Source: Actinacidiphila bryophytorum (GTDB taxonomy: Bacteria > Actinomycetota > Actinomycetes > Streptomycetales > Streptomycetaceae). From it: 64,000 nt of DNA. The position numbers and the translations under genes are program-made. Under the pieces are notes generated by a model that saw only the letters and a program-made list of their open reading frames with translations, made no database searches and was not told the origin of the DNA. Below are positions 50,274-58,019 of this stretch, piece by piece. How positions within the stretch are numbered: position 1 is the stretch's first letter; every line of letters starts with the position of its first letter. The stretch is from assembly GCF_016916835.1 (NCBI RefSeq), contig NZ_JAFFIX010000009.1:239202-303201 (forward strand), given 5' to 3'.

Positions 50274-51785
50274 ATGGGCGTTCGTGGGCGCAAGCCGGAA
50301 CGTAGGGGCGGCCGTGGGATACGCAAGCCCCGCAGCCGCAAGAGGTGGATCATCGGCATCGCGGCCTCGGTCGTCGTCCTGCTCGTCGCCGGCGCCGGCG
50401 CCATCTACCTCAAGCTGAACGCGAACATCGCGACCTTCGACTCCGCGGGCCTGAGCAAGAACCGCCCCGCAGCCGCCAAGGCCGACGCCAACGGCGACAA
50501 GGCCGTCAACGTCCTGCTCATCGGCTCCGACACCCGCGCCGGCGAGAACGGCAAGCTCGGCGGCTCCAAGTCGGGGCCCATCGGCCGCTCCGACACCACG
50601 ATCCTGCTGCACGTCTACCCCGACCACAAACACGCGGTCGGCATATCCATACCCCGCGACTCCCTCGTCGACATACCCCCCTGCCTGCTGCCCGACGGCA
50701 AGTGGTCCCCCGACCAGCCCTCCGCGATGTTCAACTCCGCCTTCTCCATGGGGAACACGGAGAAGGGCAACCCGGCCTGCACCCAGAACACCATCGAGAA
50801 GCTGTCAGGGCTGCGCGTCGACCACACCATGGTCATCGACTTCGCCGGCTTCGCGTCCATGACCTCCGCCGTCCACGGCGTGGAGGTCTGCGTGCCCAAC
50901 AACATCTACCAGGGCGACATGAACCCCAACCTCGGCCACAAGGGCAAGGTCGTCCTCAAGGCCGGGATGCAGAACCTCCAGGGCCAGCAGGCACTCGACT
51001 ACGTACGCGTCAGGCACGGCGTCGGCGACAACTCCGACGTCGGCCGCATGCTGCGCCAGCAGGCCTTCCTGTCCGCGCTGATCAGCAAGGTCAAGGGCCA
51101 GGGCATGAACCCCACGACGCTGCTGCCGCTGGCCAACGCGGCCACCAAGTCGCTCACCGTCGACCCCGGGCTCGGCAGCGCGCTCAAGCTCATGAACTTC
51201 GGGCTCTCGCTCAAGAACATCGACCTGAAGAACATCCAGTTCATCACCGCGCCCTGGAAGTACGCCGGCTCCCGCATAGACCTCGTCCACCCCGACGTGG
51301 ACAACCTCTTCGCCGAACTGCGCGCCGACCGCACCCTCGAAGGCGTCAACGCCTCCGGCAAGACCGCCCCCACCCCGACGCCCAGCGCGACGGTCGACGG
51401 CACCGGGATCATGGTCTCCGTCTACAACGGCACCTACACCGGCGGCCTCGCCGCCAAGGCGGCCGACCTGCTCAAGGCGCACAGCTTCACGGTGATGAAC
51501 TCCACCAACGCGAAGACCAAGGACCACACGGTCACGCGGATCGAGTACGGCACCGGGGCCGATGCGAAGGCTCACGCCGAGACCGTGGCGAAGCTCTTTC
51601 CCGGAGCGCAGCTCGTGCAGCTCGACACGACCGGGGTGAACGTCGTGCTCGGCACGGACTATGCGGCCGCCGCGGCCAAGTCCGGTACGCCGGGATCCGC
51701 GACGCCGAATCCGTCGGCGACGGACCTGAGCAAGCAGGCGCGCAGCGCCGACGCGGACCCCTGCAGCAAGCTGTCCTACGGGTGA
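50274..51785 (+). CDS. LytR-CpsA-Psr (LCP) family cell-wall glycopolymer ligase with LytR_C domain
   Basis: A 503-residue protein. A basic cytosolic N-terminus (~1-23) and a membrane helix (~25-47) precede the LCP catalytic domain (~75-290: VNVLLIGSDTR, GRSDTTILLHV, VGISIPRDSLVDI, LDYVRVRHGVGDNSDVGRMLRQQAFL). A Pro/Thr linker and a LytR_C domain (~375-465: IMVSVYNGTYTGGLAAKAADLL) follow. LCP enzymes attach teichoic-acid-like or other glycopolymers to peptidoglycan at the outer face of the membrane. ATG at 50274; weak AAGG upstream. Confidence 0.92.
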   Translation: MGVRGRKPERRGGRGIRKPRSRKRWIIGIAASVVVLLVAGAGAIYLKLNANIATFDSAGLSKNRPAAAKADANGDKAVNVLLIGSDTRAGENGKLGGSKSGPIGRSDTTILLHVYPDHKHAVGISIPRDSLVDIPPCLLPDGKWSPDQPSAMFNSAFSMGNTEKGNPACTQNTIEKLSGLRVDHTMVIDFAGFASMTSAVHGVEVCVPNNIYQGDMNPNLGHKGKVVLKAGMQNLQGQQALDYVRVRHGVGDNSDVGRMLRQQAFLSALISKVKGQGMNPTTLLPLANAATKSLTVDPGLGSALKLMNFGLSLKNIDLKNIQFITAPWKYAGSRIDLVHPDVDNLFAELRADRTLEGVNASGKTAPTPTPSATVDGTGIMVSVYNGTYTGGLAAKAADLLKAHSFTVMNSTNAKTKDHTVTRIEYGTGADAKAHAETVAKLFPGAQLVQLDTTGVNVVLGTDYAAAAAKSGTPGSATPNPSATDLSKQARSADADPCSKLSYG

Positions 51786-51848
51786 CGGTTCCCCCCGGGG
51801 GTGGCCCTTCCCCCGGCTCCGGGACCTTCCCCCGGTGGGTGGCTTGTC

Positions 51849-51992
51849 GCGCAGTTCCCCGCGCCCCTGATGGCTCGCCCTCTGCGCAGGAGGGTGAGCG
51901 TTTTTCAGGGGCGCGGGGAACTGCGCGCCCAATCATCCACGCACCGGAAGGTGCAAGCTCACAGCAAGTGGCACCCACCCAGGGGCGCGGGG
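51849..51992. repeat. Intergenic repeat cluster C (GCAGTTCCCCGCGCCCC family)
   Basis: One forward core (51849-51870), one inverted core (51906-51927) and a partial inverted core (51980-51992). The first two can pair around a 35-nt loop. The spacer 51928-51979 is similar, in reverse complement, to the spacer between the first two cores of cluster A, so the units share a ~90-bp composite structure. Confidence 0.8.
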
Positions 51993-52008
51993 ATGCCGCC
52001 GGCAGGGC

Positions 52009-52605
52009 TCACGTCGCGGAAGGGGCAGGGCGCTGCGGGAGAAGCGGCTTGCAGGTGGCGTAGGCCTTGGCGACCTTCGGATCGGCGGTGTCGAGGTTCG
52101 CGCCGAAGCGGCCGGGGCGGCTGGACGGGGAACCCGTCGGGAGGGTCACGCCGTGGTCCTTGAGGCAGCTCGTGAACGCCTGGAAGGCACTGGCGTCGGC
52201 GCCGCCCCCGGCGCCGCCTCCGCGGCCGGAGAACTGCGGCCGCAGCGCTTCGCACGCCTTCATCGCCGCCTGCGTCTTGGGATCGGCGGACGCACCGCCG
52301 AAGCCGCCGAACCCGCCGCCGGGGCGGCCGGAGGGCCGGCCGGACGGCCGGTCGGTGGGGCGCCCGGTGCGCGGGGCGAAGCTCGGGAGCTGGACGCCGT
52401 GCTGCGACAGGCAGTCGCGGTACGCCGTCATCGAGCCCGACGCGGACGCGGATGCGGACGCCGACCCGGAGGACGAGGCCTTGGCGTCGGCGGCAGCGGG
52501 CGTACCCGAGCCCCCGGAGGAGCACGCTGCGAGCAGCAGCGCCCCCGTGGCGAGGACGGCGACCGAGGCGCCTGCCCGCAGTGCGGTGGTGGGGGTCCTG
52601 GTCAT
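52009..52605 (-). CDS. Lipoprotein with a duplicated Cys/HGV/LP module
   Basis: A 198-residue lipoprotein with lipobox LLAAC at ~24-28. After a Ser/Ala linker come two related modules: YRDCLSQHGVQLP...DPKTQAAMKACEALRP (~62-130) and FTSCLKDHGVTLP...DPKVAKAYATCKPLLP (~140-193). Each has two Cys that may form a disulfide, and the intervening stretch is Gly/Arg/Pro-rich. No family name is recognised with certainty. It is divergent from a MacAB-like exporter; such proteins may serve as an extracytoplasmic partner or sensor. GAGGAG precedes the ATG. Confidence 0.75.
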   Translation of the reverse strand: MTRTPTTALRAGASVAVLATGALLLAACSSGGSGTPAAADAKASSSGSASASASASGSMTAYRDCLSQHGVQLPSFAPRTGRPTDRPSGRPSGRPGGGFGGFGGASADPKTQAAMKACEALRPQFSGRGGGAGGGADASAFQAFTSCLKDHGVTLPTGSPSSRPGRFGANLDTADPKVAKAYATCKPLLPQRPAPSAT

Positions 52606-52794
52606 GGCCGGGTCTCCTCGGGGAGGGGGTGGGCGGTGGGGCCGCCCTACGCGTGCGCGCGGGGATGGGGGCCAACGCAGGGCGGCAGCCCACGACTGAA
52701 CCGCACCGAGGTAGGCGCCGCCCGGGCACCCGCTGTGAGTTCCCGGGGAACACACCGCCCACGACGGCCCGTAAGCCGCACGCCCGCGCCCGCA

Positions 52795-52813
52795 ATACGG
52801 CTCGTGTCCGTAT
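52795..52813. promoter_or_regulatory. ATACGG/CCGTAT inverted repeat
   Basis: ATACGG (52795-52800) and CCGTAT (52808-52813) form a perfect repeat with a 7-bp spacer in the divergent region between lipoprotein and adaptor genes. A second palindrome GTTCCC-G-GGGAAC lies at 52739-52751. Confidence 0.5.
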
Positions 52814-52827
52814 AGGGGAGCTATGCG

Positions 52828-52860
52828 CTCCCAGGGAACTCCCAGCTTCCTCCCAGGGCT
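52828..52860 (+). promoter_or_regulatory. Triple 11-bp direct repeat, candidate OmpR-type regulator site
   Basis: CTCCCAGGGAA, CTCCCAGCTTC and CTCCCAGGGCT are consecutive 11-bp units. OmpR/PhoB-type regulators bind direct repeats with 11-bp spacing. The array ends 17 bp before CAGGAT (52878-52883), a possible -10, so the site would cover the -35 region. Confidence 0.7.
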
Positions 52861-52889
52861 TCAAAGGAGTGGGCGGCCAGGATGCGGCC

Positions 52890-54248
52890 ATGAAGGTGCT
52901 CCCACGGCGGCGCAGGGCCGCCCTGATCAACTCGGTGCTCGGCGTGGTCGTCCTCGCGGGCGTCGGCGGCGCCTACGCCGCCGTCCACGACGACGGCAGC
53001 AAGTCCACCGGCAGCGGCACCGCTCGGGTGGCGACGGTCACCAAGGGCACGGTGCTGGCCACGGTGTCCGGTTCCGGCACGCTCGCCTCGCCGAGCGACG
53101 CGGGGCTGGACTTCACCACGGGCGGCACGCTCACGAAGGTGAACGTCAAGCCGGGTGACAAGGTCACGAAGGGCGAGGTGCTCGCCGAGGTCGACGACAC
53201 CGACGCGAAGGCCACGCTCCAGCAGGACCAGGCCTCGCTGACCGCGGCCGAGGCCAACCTGACGAAGGTCGAGGCGGGCGAACTGCCCGCGTCCAGCGGC
53301 ACGTCGGGCGGCGGGGACGCGACCGGCTCCGGGCGCGGCACCCAGGCCGCGACGCCCACCCCCTCGCCGACGCCGACCGTGGACGCGGCCCAACTCGCCC
53401 AGGCGCAGGCTCAGGTGACGCAGGCGCAGAACGCCGTGGACGCCGCCCAGCGGGCCGTCGACGGCACCACGTTGAAGGCCCCGGTGGCCGGTACGGTCGC
53501 CTCGGTGTCCGCGGCCAAGGGCGACACGGTGTCCGGCACCGGCGGCAGCGGCTCCGGCGCGGGTTCCGGCGCCGGCTCCTCGTCCAACTCCTCGTCCAAC
53601 TCCTCGTCGTCGTCCGGCGGTTCGCTCAGCGGCTTCATCGTGCTGACCAACCCGGCCGGCATGCAGGTGACCGCGGACTTCTCCGAGGCCGACTCGCTGA
53701 AGGTCAAGGCGGGCCAGTCCGCCACCGTCACGCTGAACGCCCAGTCCGGCACGGTGCTGGACGCCAAGGTGCTGTCGGTGAGTTCGCTCCCGGTCAGCAG
53801 CGGCTCGGGGTCCGGCTCCGGCTCCGGCTCGTCCGGCAGCGCGGTGCAGTACGCGGCGACGCTCCAGATCACCAGCGACACCTCGCAGTTGCGCACCGGT
53901 CTGAGCGCGAGCATCCAGGTCACCACCGGTTCCGCGAGCGACGCGCTGAGCGTGCCGACGGCCGCGGTGTCCGGCACCGGCGCCAACCGCACGGTCCTGC
54001 TGGTCAATCCCGACGGGTCCACCACGCGTACCGCGGTCACCGTCGGCATCGAGGGCGACAGCACCGACCAGATCACCAGCGGCCTGGCCGAGGGCCAGCA
54101 GGTGCAGATCCCGACGGTCGCCTCGGCGGGCAGCAACGGCTTCCCGAGCGGCGCCTTCCCCGGCGGCCTCGGCGGCGGCGCGGGCCGCTTCGGGGGTGCG
54201 GGCGGCGGCGTCCTCCGCGGCGCAGGCGGCGGCGGGGCACGCGGATGA
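52890..54248 (+). CDS. Efflux periplasmic-adaptor-like protein (MacA/HlyD type)
   Basis: A 452-residue membrane-anchored adaptor. The N-terminal anchor (~12-32) precedes a biotinyl-lipoyl-like half (~42-85: TLTKVNVKPGDKVTKGEVLAEVDDTDA) and a helical hairpin interrupted by a Thr/Pro linker. The second lipoyl half (~190-205: LKAPVAGTVASVSAAKGD) and a beta-barrel domain (~255-390) follow, with a Gly-rich tail. Ser/Gly-rich insertions replace part of the barrel edge. In Gram-positives such adaptors link MacB-like transporters to wall-associated partners. ATG lies 6 nt after CAGGAT. Next gene overlaps (ATGA). Confidence 0.88.
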   Translation: MKVLPRRRRAALINSVLGVVVLAGVGGAYAAVHDDGSKSTGSGTARVATVTKGTVLATVSGSGTLASPSDAGLDFTTGGTLTKVNVKPGDKVTKGEVLAEVDDTDAKATLQQDQASLTAAEANLTKVEAGELPASSGTSGGGDATGSGRGTQAATPTPSPTPTVDAAQLAQAQAQVTQAQNAVDAAQRAVDGTTLKAPVAGTVASVSAAKGDTVSGTGGSGSGAGSGAGSSSNSSSNSSSSSGGSLSGFIVLTNPAGMQVTADFSEADSLKVKAGQSATVTLNAQSGTVLDAKVLSVSSLPVSSGSGSGSGSGSSGSAVQYAATLQITSDTSQLRTGLSASIQVTTGSASDALSVPTAAVSGTGANRTVLLVNPDGSTTRTAVTVGIEGDSTDQITSGLAEGQQVQIPTVASAGSNGFPSGAFPGGLGGGAGRFGGAGGGVLRGAGGGGARG

Positions 54249-55159
54249 GGCTCGGCCTGGGCGGCAGGAACGGCGCCCACCGCAGAGGCGCGGACCCAAA
54301 GGCACCGCCGGAGCCGGTGCCGGAGGAGCCCTGGGGTCCGCCACCCGTCATCGAGGTGCGGTCGCTGCTGAAGACGTACGGCCACGGCGACGCGGCCGTA
54401 CGGGCGCTCGGCGGCCCGCCCGACCCGGCGACCGGCGAGTCGCCCGGCGTGGACCTGCTGGTCGAACAGGGCGACATGGTCGCGGTGATGGGCAGTTCCG
54501 GGTCCGGCAAGTCGACCCTGATGAACATCCTCGGCTGCCTCGACGTCCCCACGTCCGGCCGCTACCTGCTGGACGGCATCGACGTCGGCGGCCTCGACGA
54601 GCACCAGTTGTCGCTGGTGCGCAACCGCAAGATCGGCTTCGTCTTCCAGTCGTTCAACCTGGTGCCGCGCACCCCCGCGCTCGCCCAGGTCGAACTGCCG
54701 CTGGCCTACGCGGGCGTGAAGACCGCGGAACGCCGGCGGCGGGCGCTGGCCGCGCTCGCCCTGGTCGGTCTCGCCGACCGGGTGGACCACCGGCCCAACG
54801 AGCTGTCCGGCGGCCAGCAGCAGCGGGTCGCGGTGGCCAGGGCGCTGGTCACCGCGCCCGCGATGCTGCTCGCCGACGAGCCCACGGGCAACCTGGACAG
54901 CCACAGCACGGAGGAAGTGCTCTCGATCGTGGACCGGCTCAACGCGTCGGGGCGCACCGTCGTCCTGATCACCCACGAGGACGAGGTCGCCCGGCACGCC
55001 AAGCGCGTCGTGCGGCTGGTCGACGGGCAGGTCGTCGCCGACGTGCGGCAGGCGCCCGTGGACGGGCCGCCGCCCGCGCTGAGCGACCCCTCGGCCTTCG
55101 CCGCCCTGTCCCCGCACTCCCCCACGTCGGCTGCCGCGGTGCGGGGCGGTGCGCGGTGA
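54245..55159 (+). CDS. MacB-type ABC transporter ATP-binding protein
   Basis: A 304-residue ATPase with Walker A GSSGSGKST (~83), Q-loop FQSFN, signature LSGGQQQR (~187), Walker B MLLADEPTGNLD (~207) and H-loop THED. An N-terminal extension of ~35 residues is Pro-rich, and about 14 extra residues (GGPPDPATGESPGV) are inserted before Walker A. It couples to the permease encoded next, whose GTG start overlaps its stop. Confidence 0.92.
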   Translation: MRLGLGGRNGAHRRGADPKAPPEPVPEEPWGPPPVIEVRSLLKTYGHGDAAVRALGGPPDPATGESPGVDLLVEQGDMVAVMGSSGSGKSTLMNILGCLDVPTSGRYLLDGIDVGGLDEHQLSLVRNRKIGFVFQSFNLVPRTPALAQVELPLAYAGVKTAERRRRALAALALVGLADRVDHRPNELSGGQQQRVAVARALVTAPAMLLADEPTGNLDSHSTEEVLSIVDRLNASGRTVVLITHEDEVARHAKRVVRLVDGQVVADVRQAPVDGPPPALSDPSAFAALSPHSPTSAAAVRGGAR

Positions 55160-56397
55160 ACCCCTTCGAGACGCTGCTCCTCGCGGTCGGCGGCCTGGCC
55201 GCCAACAAGGTGCGCTCCGCGCTGACCATGCTGGGCGTGCTCATCGGTGTGGCCGCGGTCATCATCCTGCTGGCGGTCGGCAACGGCTCGTCGCAGTCGG
55301 TCAAGGACTCCATCGAGAAGCTCGGCACCAACTCGCTGACCGTCTCCTCCGGTTCCGGCGGCGCCTTCGGCGGTGCCCTGGGCGGCGGCGGCAGGCGTAC
55401 GTCGAGCGCCACCAGCACCAAGCCGCTGACCGTGGACGACGCCCGCGCGCTCGCCGACCCGGCGTCCGCACCCGACATCAAGTCCGTCGCCCCCGAGGTC
55501 AGCACCTCGCAGACGGCGGTCTACCAGGGCACCTCGCACACCGTCGGCCAGGTCGTCGGCACGTACCCCGCGTACTTCGAGGCGTCCAACAGCAAGGTCG
55601 ACAAGGGCGACTACTTCTCCGCCGACGACGTACTCAACTCCCGCAAGGTCGCGGTGATCGGCTCGACCACCGCGACCGAGCTGTTCGGGACGGCGAGCCC
55701 GGTCGGCAAGAAGGTCGTCATCGGCGGTACGCCCTTCACGGTGGTCGGTGTGCTCGCCACCAAGGGCGGCACCGGCTTCCAGGACCCGGACGACACGGTG
55801 ATCGCACCGCTGCCGACCGTGCAGAACGCCTTCACCGGCTTCGGCCCGGTGAGCCAGATCCTGGTCGAGGCGAAGTCCGCGGGCGCCACCACGCCGGCGC
55901 AGAACGAGATCACCACGGTGCTGATGGGCACCCACGGCATCAAGGACGCCAACGCGCTGGACTTCCGGGTCAGCAGCCAGGAGTCCCTGCTGAGCACCCA
56001 GTCCGACACCAACAGGACCTTCACCGTTCTGCTCGGCGCGGTCGCCGCGATCTCGCTGCTGGTCGGCGGGATCGGCATCACCAACATCATGCTGGTGACG
56101 GTGACCGAGCGGACCCGGGAGATCGGCATCCGCAAGGCGATCGGCGCACCCAAGGGCGTCATCCTCGGGCAGTTCCTCGCCGAGTCGACGCTGCTGTCGC
56201 TGATCGGCGGCGGGCTCGGGGTCGTGGCCGGGCTCATCGGCTCGCACTTCAGGATCGTCGGCATCGAACCGGTGGTCATCCCCGAGTCGGTGTGGGGCGC
56301 CTTCGCCATCGCCGTGGCCATCGGGCTGTTCTTCGGCAGCTACCCCGCCAACCGGGCGGCGAGCCTGCGGCCCATCGAGGCCCTGCGGCACGAGTGA
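55156..56397 (+). CDS. MacB-type ABC transporter permease
   Basis: A 413-residue permease. TM1 (~20-42) has KVRSALTMLGVLIGVAAVIILLAV. A large extracytoplasmic MacB_PCD domain follows (~45-285), then three membrane helices (~290-400) with the FtsX signature VTERTREIGIRKAIGAPKGVILGQFLAES. This is the normal size for MacB permeases lacking the fused ATPase. It probably forms a tripartite-like exporter with the adaptor and ATPase. The substrate is unknown. Confidence 0.92.
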   Translation: MNPFETLLLAVGGLAANKVRSALTMLGVLIGVAAVIILLAVGNGSSQSVKDSIEKLGTNSLTVSSGSGGAFGGALGGGGRRTSSATSTKPLTVDDARALADPASAPDIKSVAPEVSTSQTAVYQGTSHTVGQVVGTYPAYFEASNSKVDKGDYFSADDVLNSRKVAVIGSTTATELFGTASPVGKKVVIGGTPFTVVGVLATKGGTGFQDPDDTVIAPLPTVQNAFTGFGPVSQILVEAKSAGATTPAQNEITTVLMGTHGIKDANALDFRVSSQESLLSTQSDTNRTFTVLLGAVAAISLLVGGIGITNIMLVTVTERTREIGIRKAIGAPKGVILGQFLAESTLLSLIGGGLGVVAGLIGSHFRIVGIEPVVIPESVWGAFAIAVAIGLFFGSYPANRAASLRPIEALRHE

Positions 56398-56429
56398 CGA
56401 CAGTTTTCACAGACAAGGGAGAAGCCGAG

Positions 56430-57173
56430 ATGGCGCGACGCCGTTCCGAGCTGGTCAAGGCGGACGACTCCGGCACGGATCTGCTGCCGCTCGTCCCCGA
56501 GCAGGGCGCCGGCGGGATCGAGATCCGGCGCGGCAGCGACCTGCCCGACGTGATCGAGGGGCACGGCGGGCTGCCCGCCCAGCGGCCCGAGGACATCCTG
56601 GCGGAGCCGCCGGACGCCCGGGACATCTCCGCCGAGCTGGCAGCCCCGCCGCGCCGCAAACTGCCGTGGCTGACGCTGCTGCTGTCGGCCGGGGTCGTCG
56701 CGGCGGCCGCCTTCGCGGGCGGCGCGCTGGTCGAGAAGCACCACCTGCACGGGACGGCGTCCGCGAGCAGCCCCTTCGCGGGGTTCGGCGGCGCCCGCAG
56801 CGGTACGGGTGCGGGCGCGGGCCGTTTCGGCGGCGGGGGCGCCACGGCGGGTACGGGCGCCGCTGCCGCCGCCGGGCTGACCTTCGGCACCGTCAAGCTG
56901 GTCGACGGCAGCACGATCTACGTCACCGACGCCCAGGGCAACACCGTCAAGGTCACCACGGGCGCGTCCACCAAGGTCACCGAGTCCAAGGACGGCAAGG
57001 TCTCCGACCTCAAGCCGGGGCAGACCGTGACCGTACGCGGCAGCAAGGGCGCGTCCGGGGACATCACCGCCACCACCGTCACGCAGGGCGCCACCCCGCC
57101 GGCCGGCTCCGGCGGGTTCAGCGGGTTCGGCGGGTTCGGCGGCTTCCAGGACGGCGGCACCGGCGGGAACTGA
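56430..57173 (+). CDS. Single-pass membrane protein with external beta domain (DUF5666-like)
   Basis: 247 residues. A cytosolic acidic/hydrophilic N-terminus (~1-78) and a membrane helix (~80-100) precede a Gly/Ala-rich linker and an external domain (~145-220: TFGTVKLVDGSTIYVTDAQGNTVKVTTGASTKVTESKDGKVSDLKPGQTVTVRG). The latter resembles DUF5666-type OB-like domains, ending in a Gly/Phe-rich tail. ATG follows AAGGGAGAAG. It is the fourth gene of the exporter operon and may assist the adaptor. Confidence 0.75.
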   Translation: MARRRSELVKADDSGTDLLPLVPEQGAGGIEIRRGSDLPDVIEGHGGLPAQRPEDILAEPPDARDISAELAAPPRRKLPWLTLLLSAGVVAAAAFAGGALVEKHHLHGTASASSPFAGFGGARSGTGAGAGRFGGGGATAGTGAAAAAGLTFGTVKLVDGSTIYVTDAQGNTVKVTTGASTKVTESKDGKVSDLKPGQTVTVRGSKGASGDITATTVTQGATPPAGSGGFSGFGGFGGFQDGGTGGN

Positions 57174-57191
57174 GGGCTCACAGGTCAGCGG

Positions 57192-57230
57192 CGTACGGTG
57201 CCCGGCGACAGCGCGTCGCGGCACCGTACG
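57192..57230 (+). promoter_or_regulatory. Stem-loop before the OmpR-type regulator gene
   Basis: CGTACGGTGCC (57192-57202) and GGCACCGTACG (57220-57230) form an 11-bp stem, continued inside by GCGAC/GTCGC with a two-base bulge. It lies between the exporter operon and the two-component genes and may terminate or attenuate read-through. ACGACCG repeats follow (57229-57259). Confidence 0.65.
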
Positions 57231-57275
57231 ACCGAACGACCGCATGACCGTACGACCGGGCCGGGAGGCCGCAGG

Positions 57276-58007
57276 ATGGACACGCCCGAGGCAAGCCTGC
57301 TGGTGGTGGACGACGAACCGAACATCAGGGAGCTGCTGGCCGCGTCGCTGCGTTTCGTCGGCTTCCGCGTCACCTCGGCCGCGACCGGCGCCGACGCGCT
57401 GGCCGCGGTCGCCCGCGAGCGCCCCGACCTGGTCGTCCTCGACGTGATGCTCCCCGACATGAACGGCTTCGCCGTCGTCAGGCGGCTGCGCGAGGAGGCC
57501 GGGCCGCACCCGCGGGCCGGCGCGGACGACCGGCTGCCGGTGCTGTTCCTCACCGCCAAGGACGGCGTCGAGGACAAGATCAGCGGCCTGACCGCGGGCG
57601 GCGACGACTACGTCACCAAGCCCTTCAGTCTGGAGGAGCTGATCGCCCGCATCCGGGCGATCCTGCGCCGCACCGGCGGCGGCACCGACGACGGGCGGCT
57701 GGTCGCCGGCGACCTGGAGCTGGACACCGTCGGCCACCAGGTGCTGCGCGCCGGGCGCCCGGTGTCGCTGTCGCCCACCGAGTTCAAGCTGCTCGCCTAC
57801 CTGATGGCCAACGCCGACCGGGTCGTCTCCAAGCTGCAGATACTCGACCACGTGTGGGCGTACGACTTCGGCGGCGACCTGAGCATCGTCGAGTCGTACA
57901 TCTCCTACGTGCGGCGCAAGGTCGACTCCGGCGCCGACGGTGCCGCCAAGCTCATCCACACCGTGCGGGGCGTCGGCTACGTGCTGCGCCGCCCGGCCCA
58001 GGCGTAA
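57276..58007 (+). CDS. OmpR-family response regulator
   Basis: A 243-residue regulator. The receiver domain (~7-130) has acidic DDE at 12-14, phospho-acceptor D56 (VLDVMLPD) and switch Lys in VTKPFSLEEL. The winged-helix output domain (~145-240) has LSPTEFKLLAYLMANADRVVSK and ESYISYVRRKVD...VRGVGYVLR. It resembles TrcR/MprA-type actinobacterial regulators. GGGAGG precedes the ATG. It is paired with the kinase 12 bp downstream and probably controls the exporter operon. Confidence 0.92.
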   Translation: MDTPEASLLVVDDEPNIRELLAASLRFVGFRVTSAATGADALAAVARERPDLVVLDVMLPDMNGFAVVRRLREEAGPHPRAGADDRLPVLFLTAKDGVEDKISGLTAGGDDYVTKPFSLEELIARIRAILRRTGGGTDDGRLVAGDLELDTVGHQVLRAGRPVSLSPTEFKLLAYLMANADRVVSKLQILDHVWAYDFGGDLSIVESYISYVRRKVDSGADGAAKLIHTVRGVGYVLRRPAQA

Positions 58008-58019
58008 GGCGGCGCCGCC

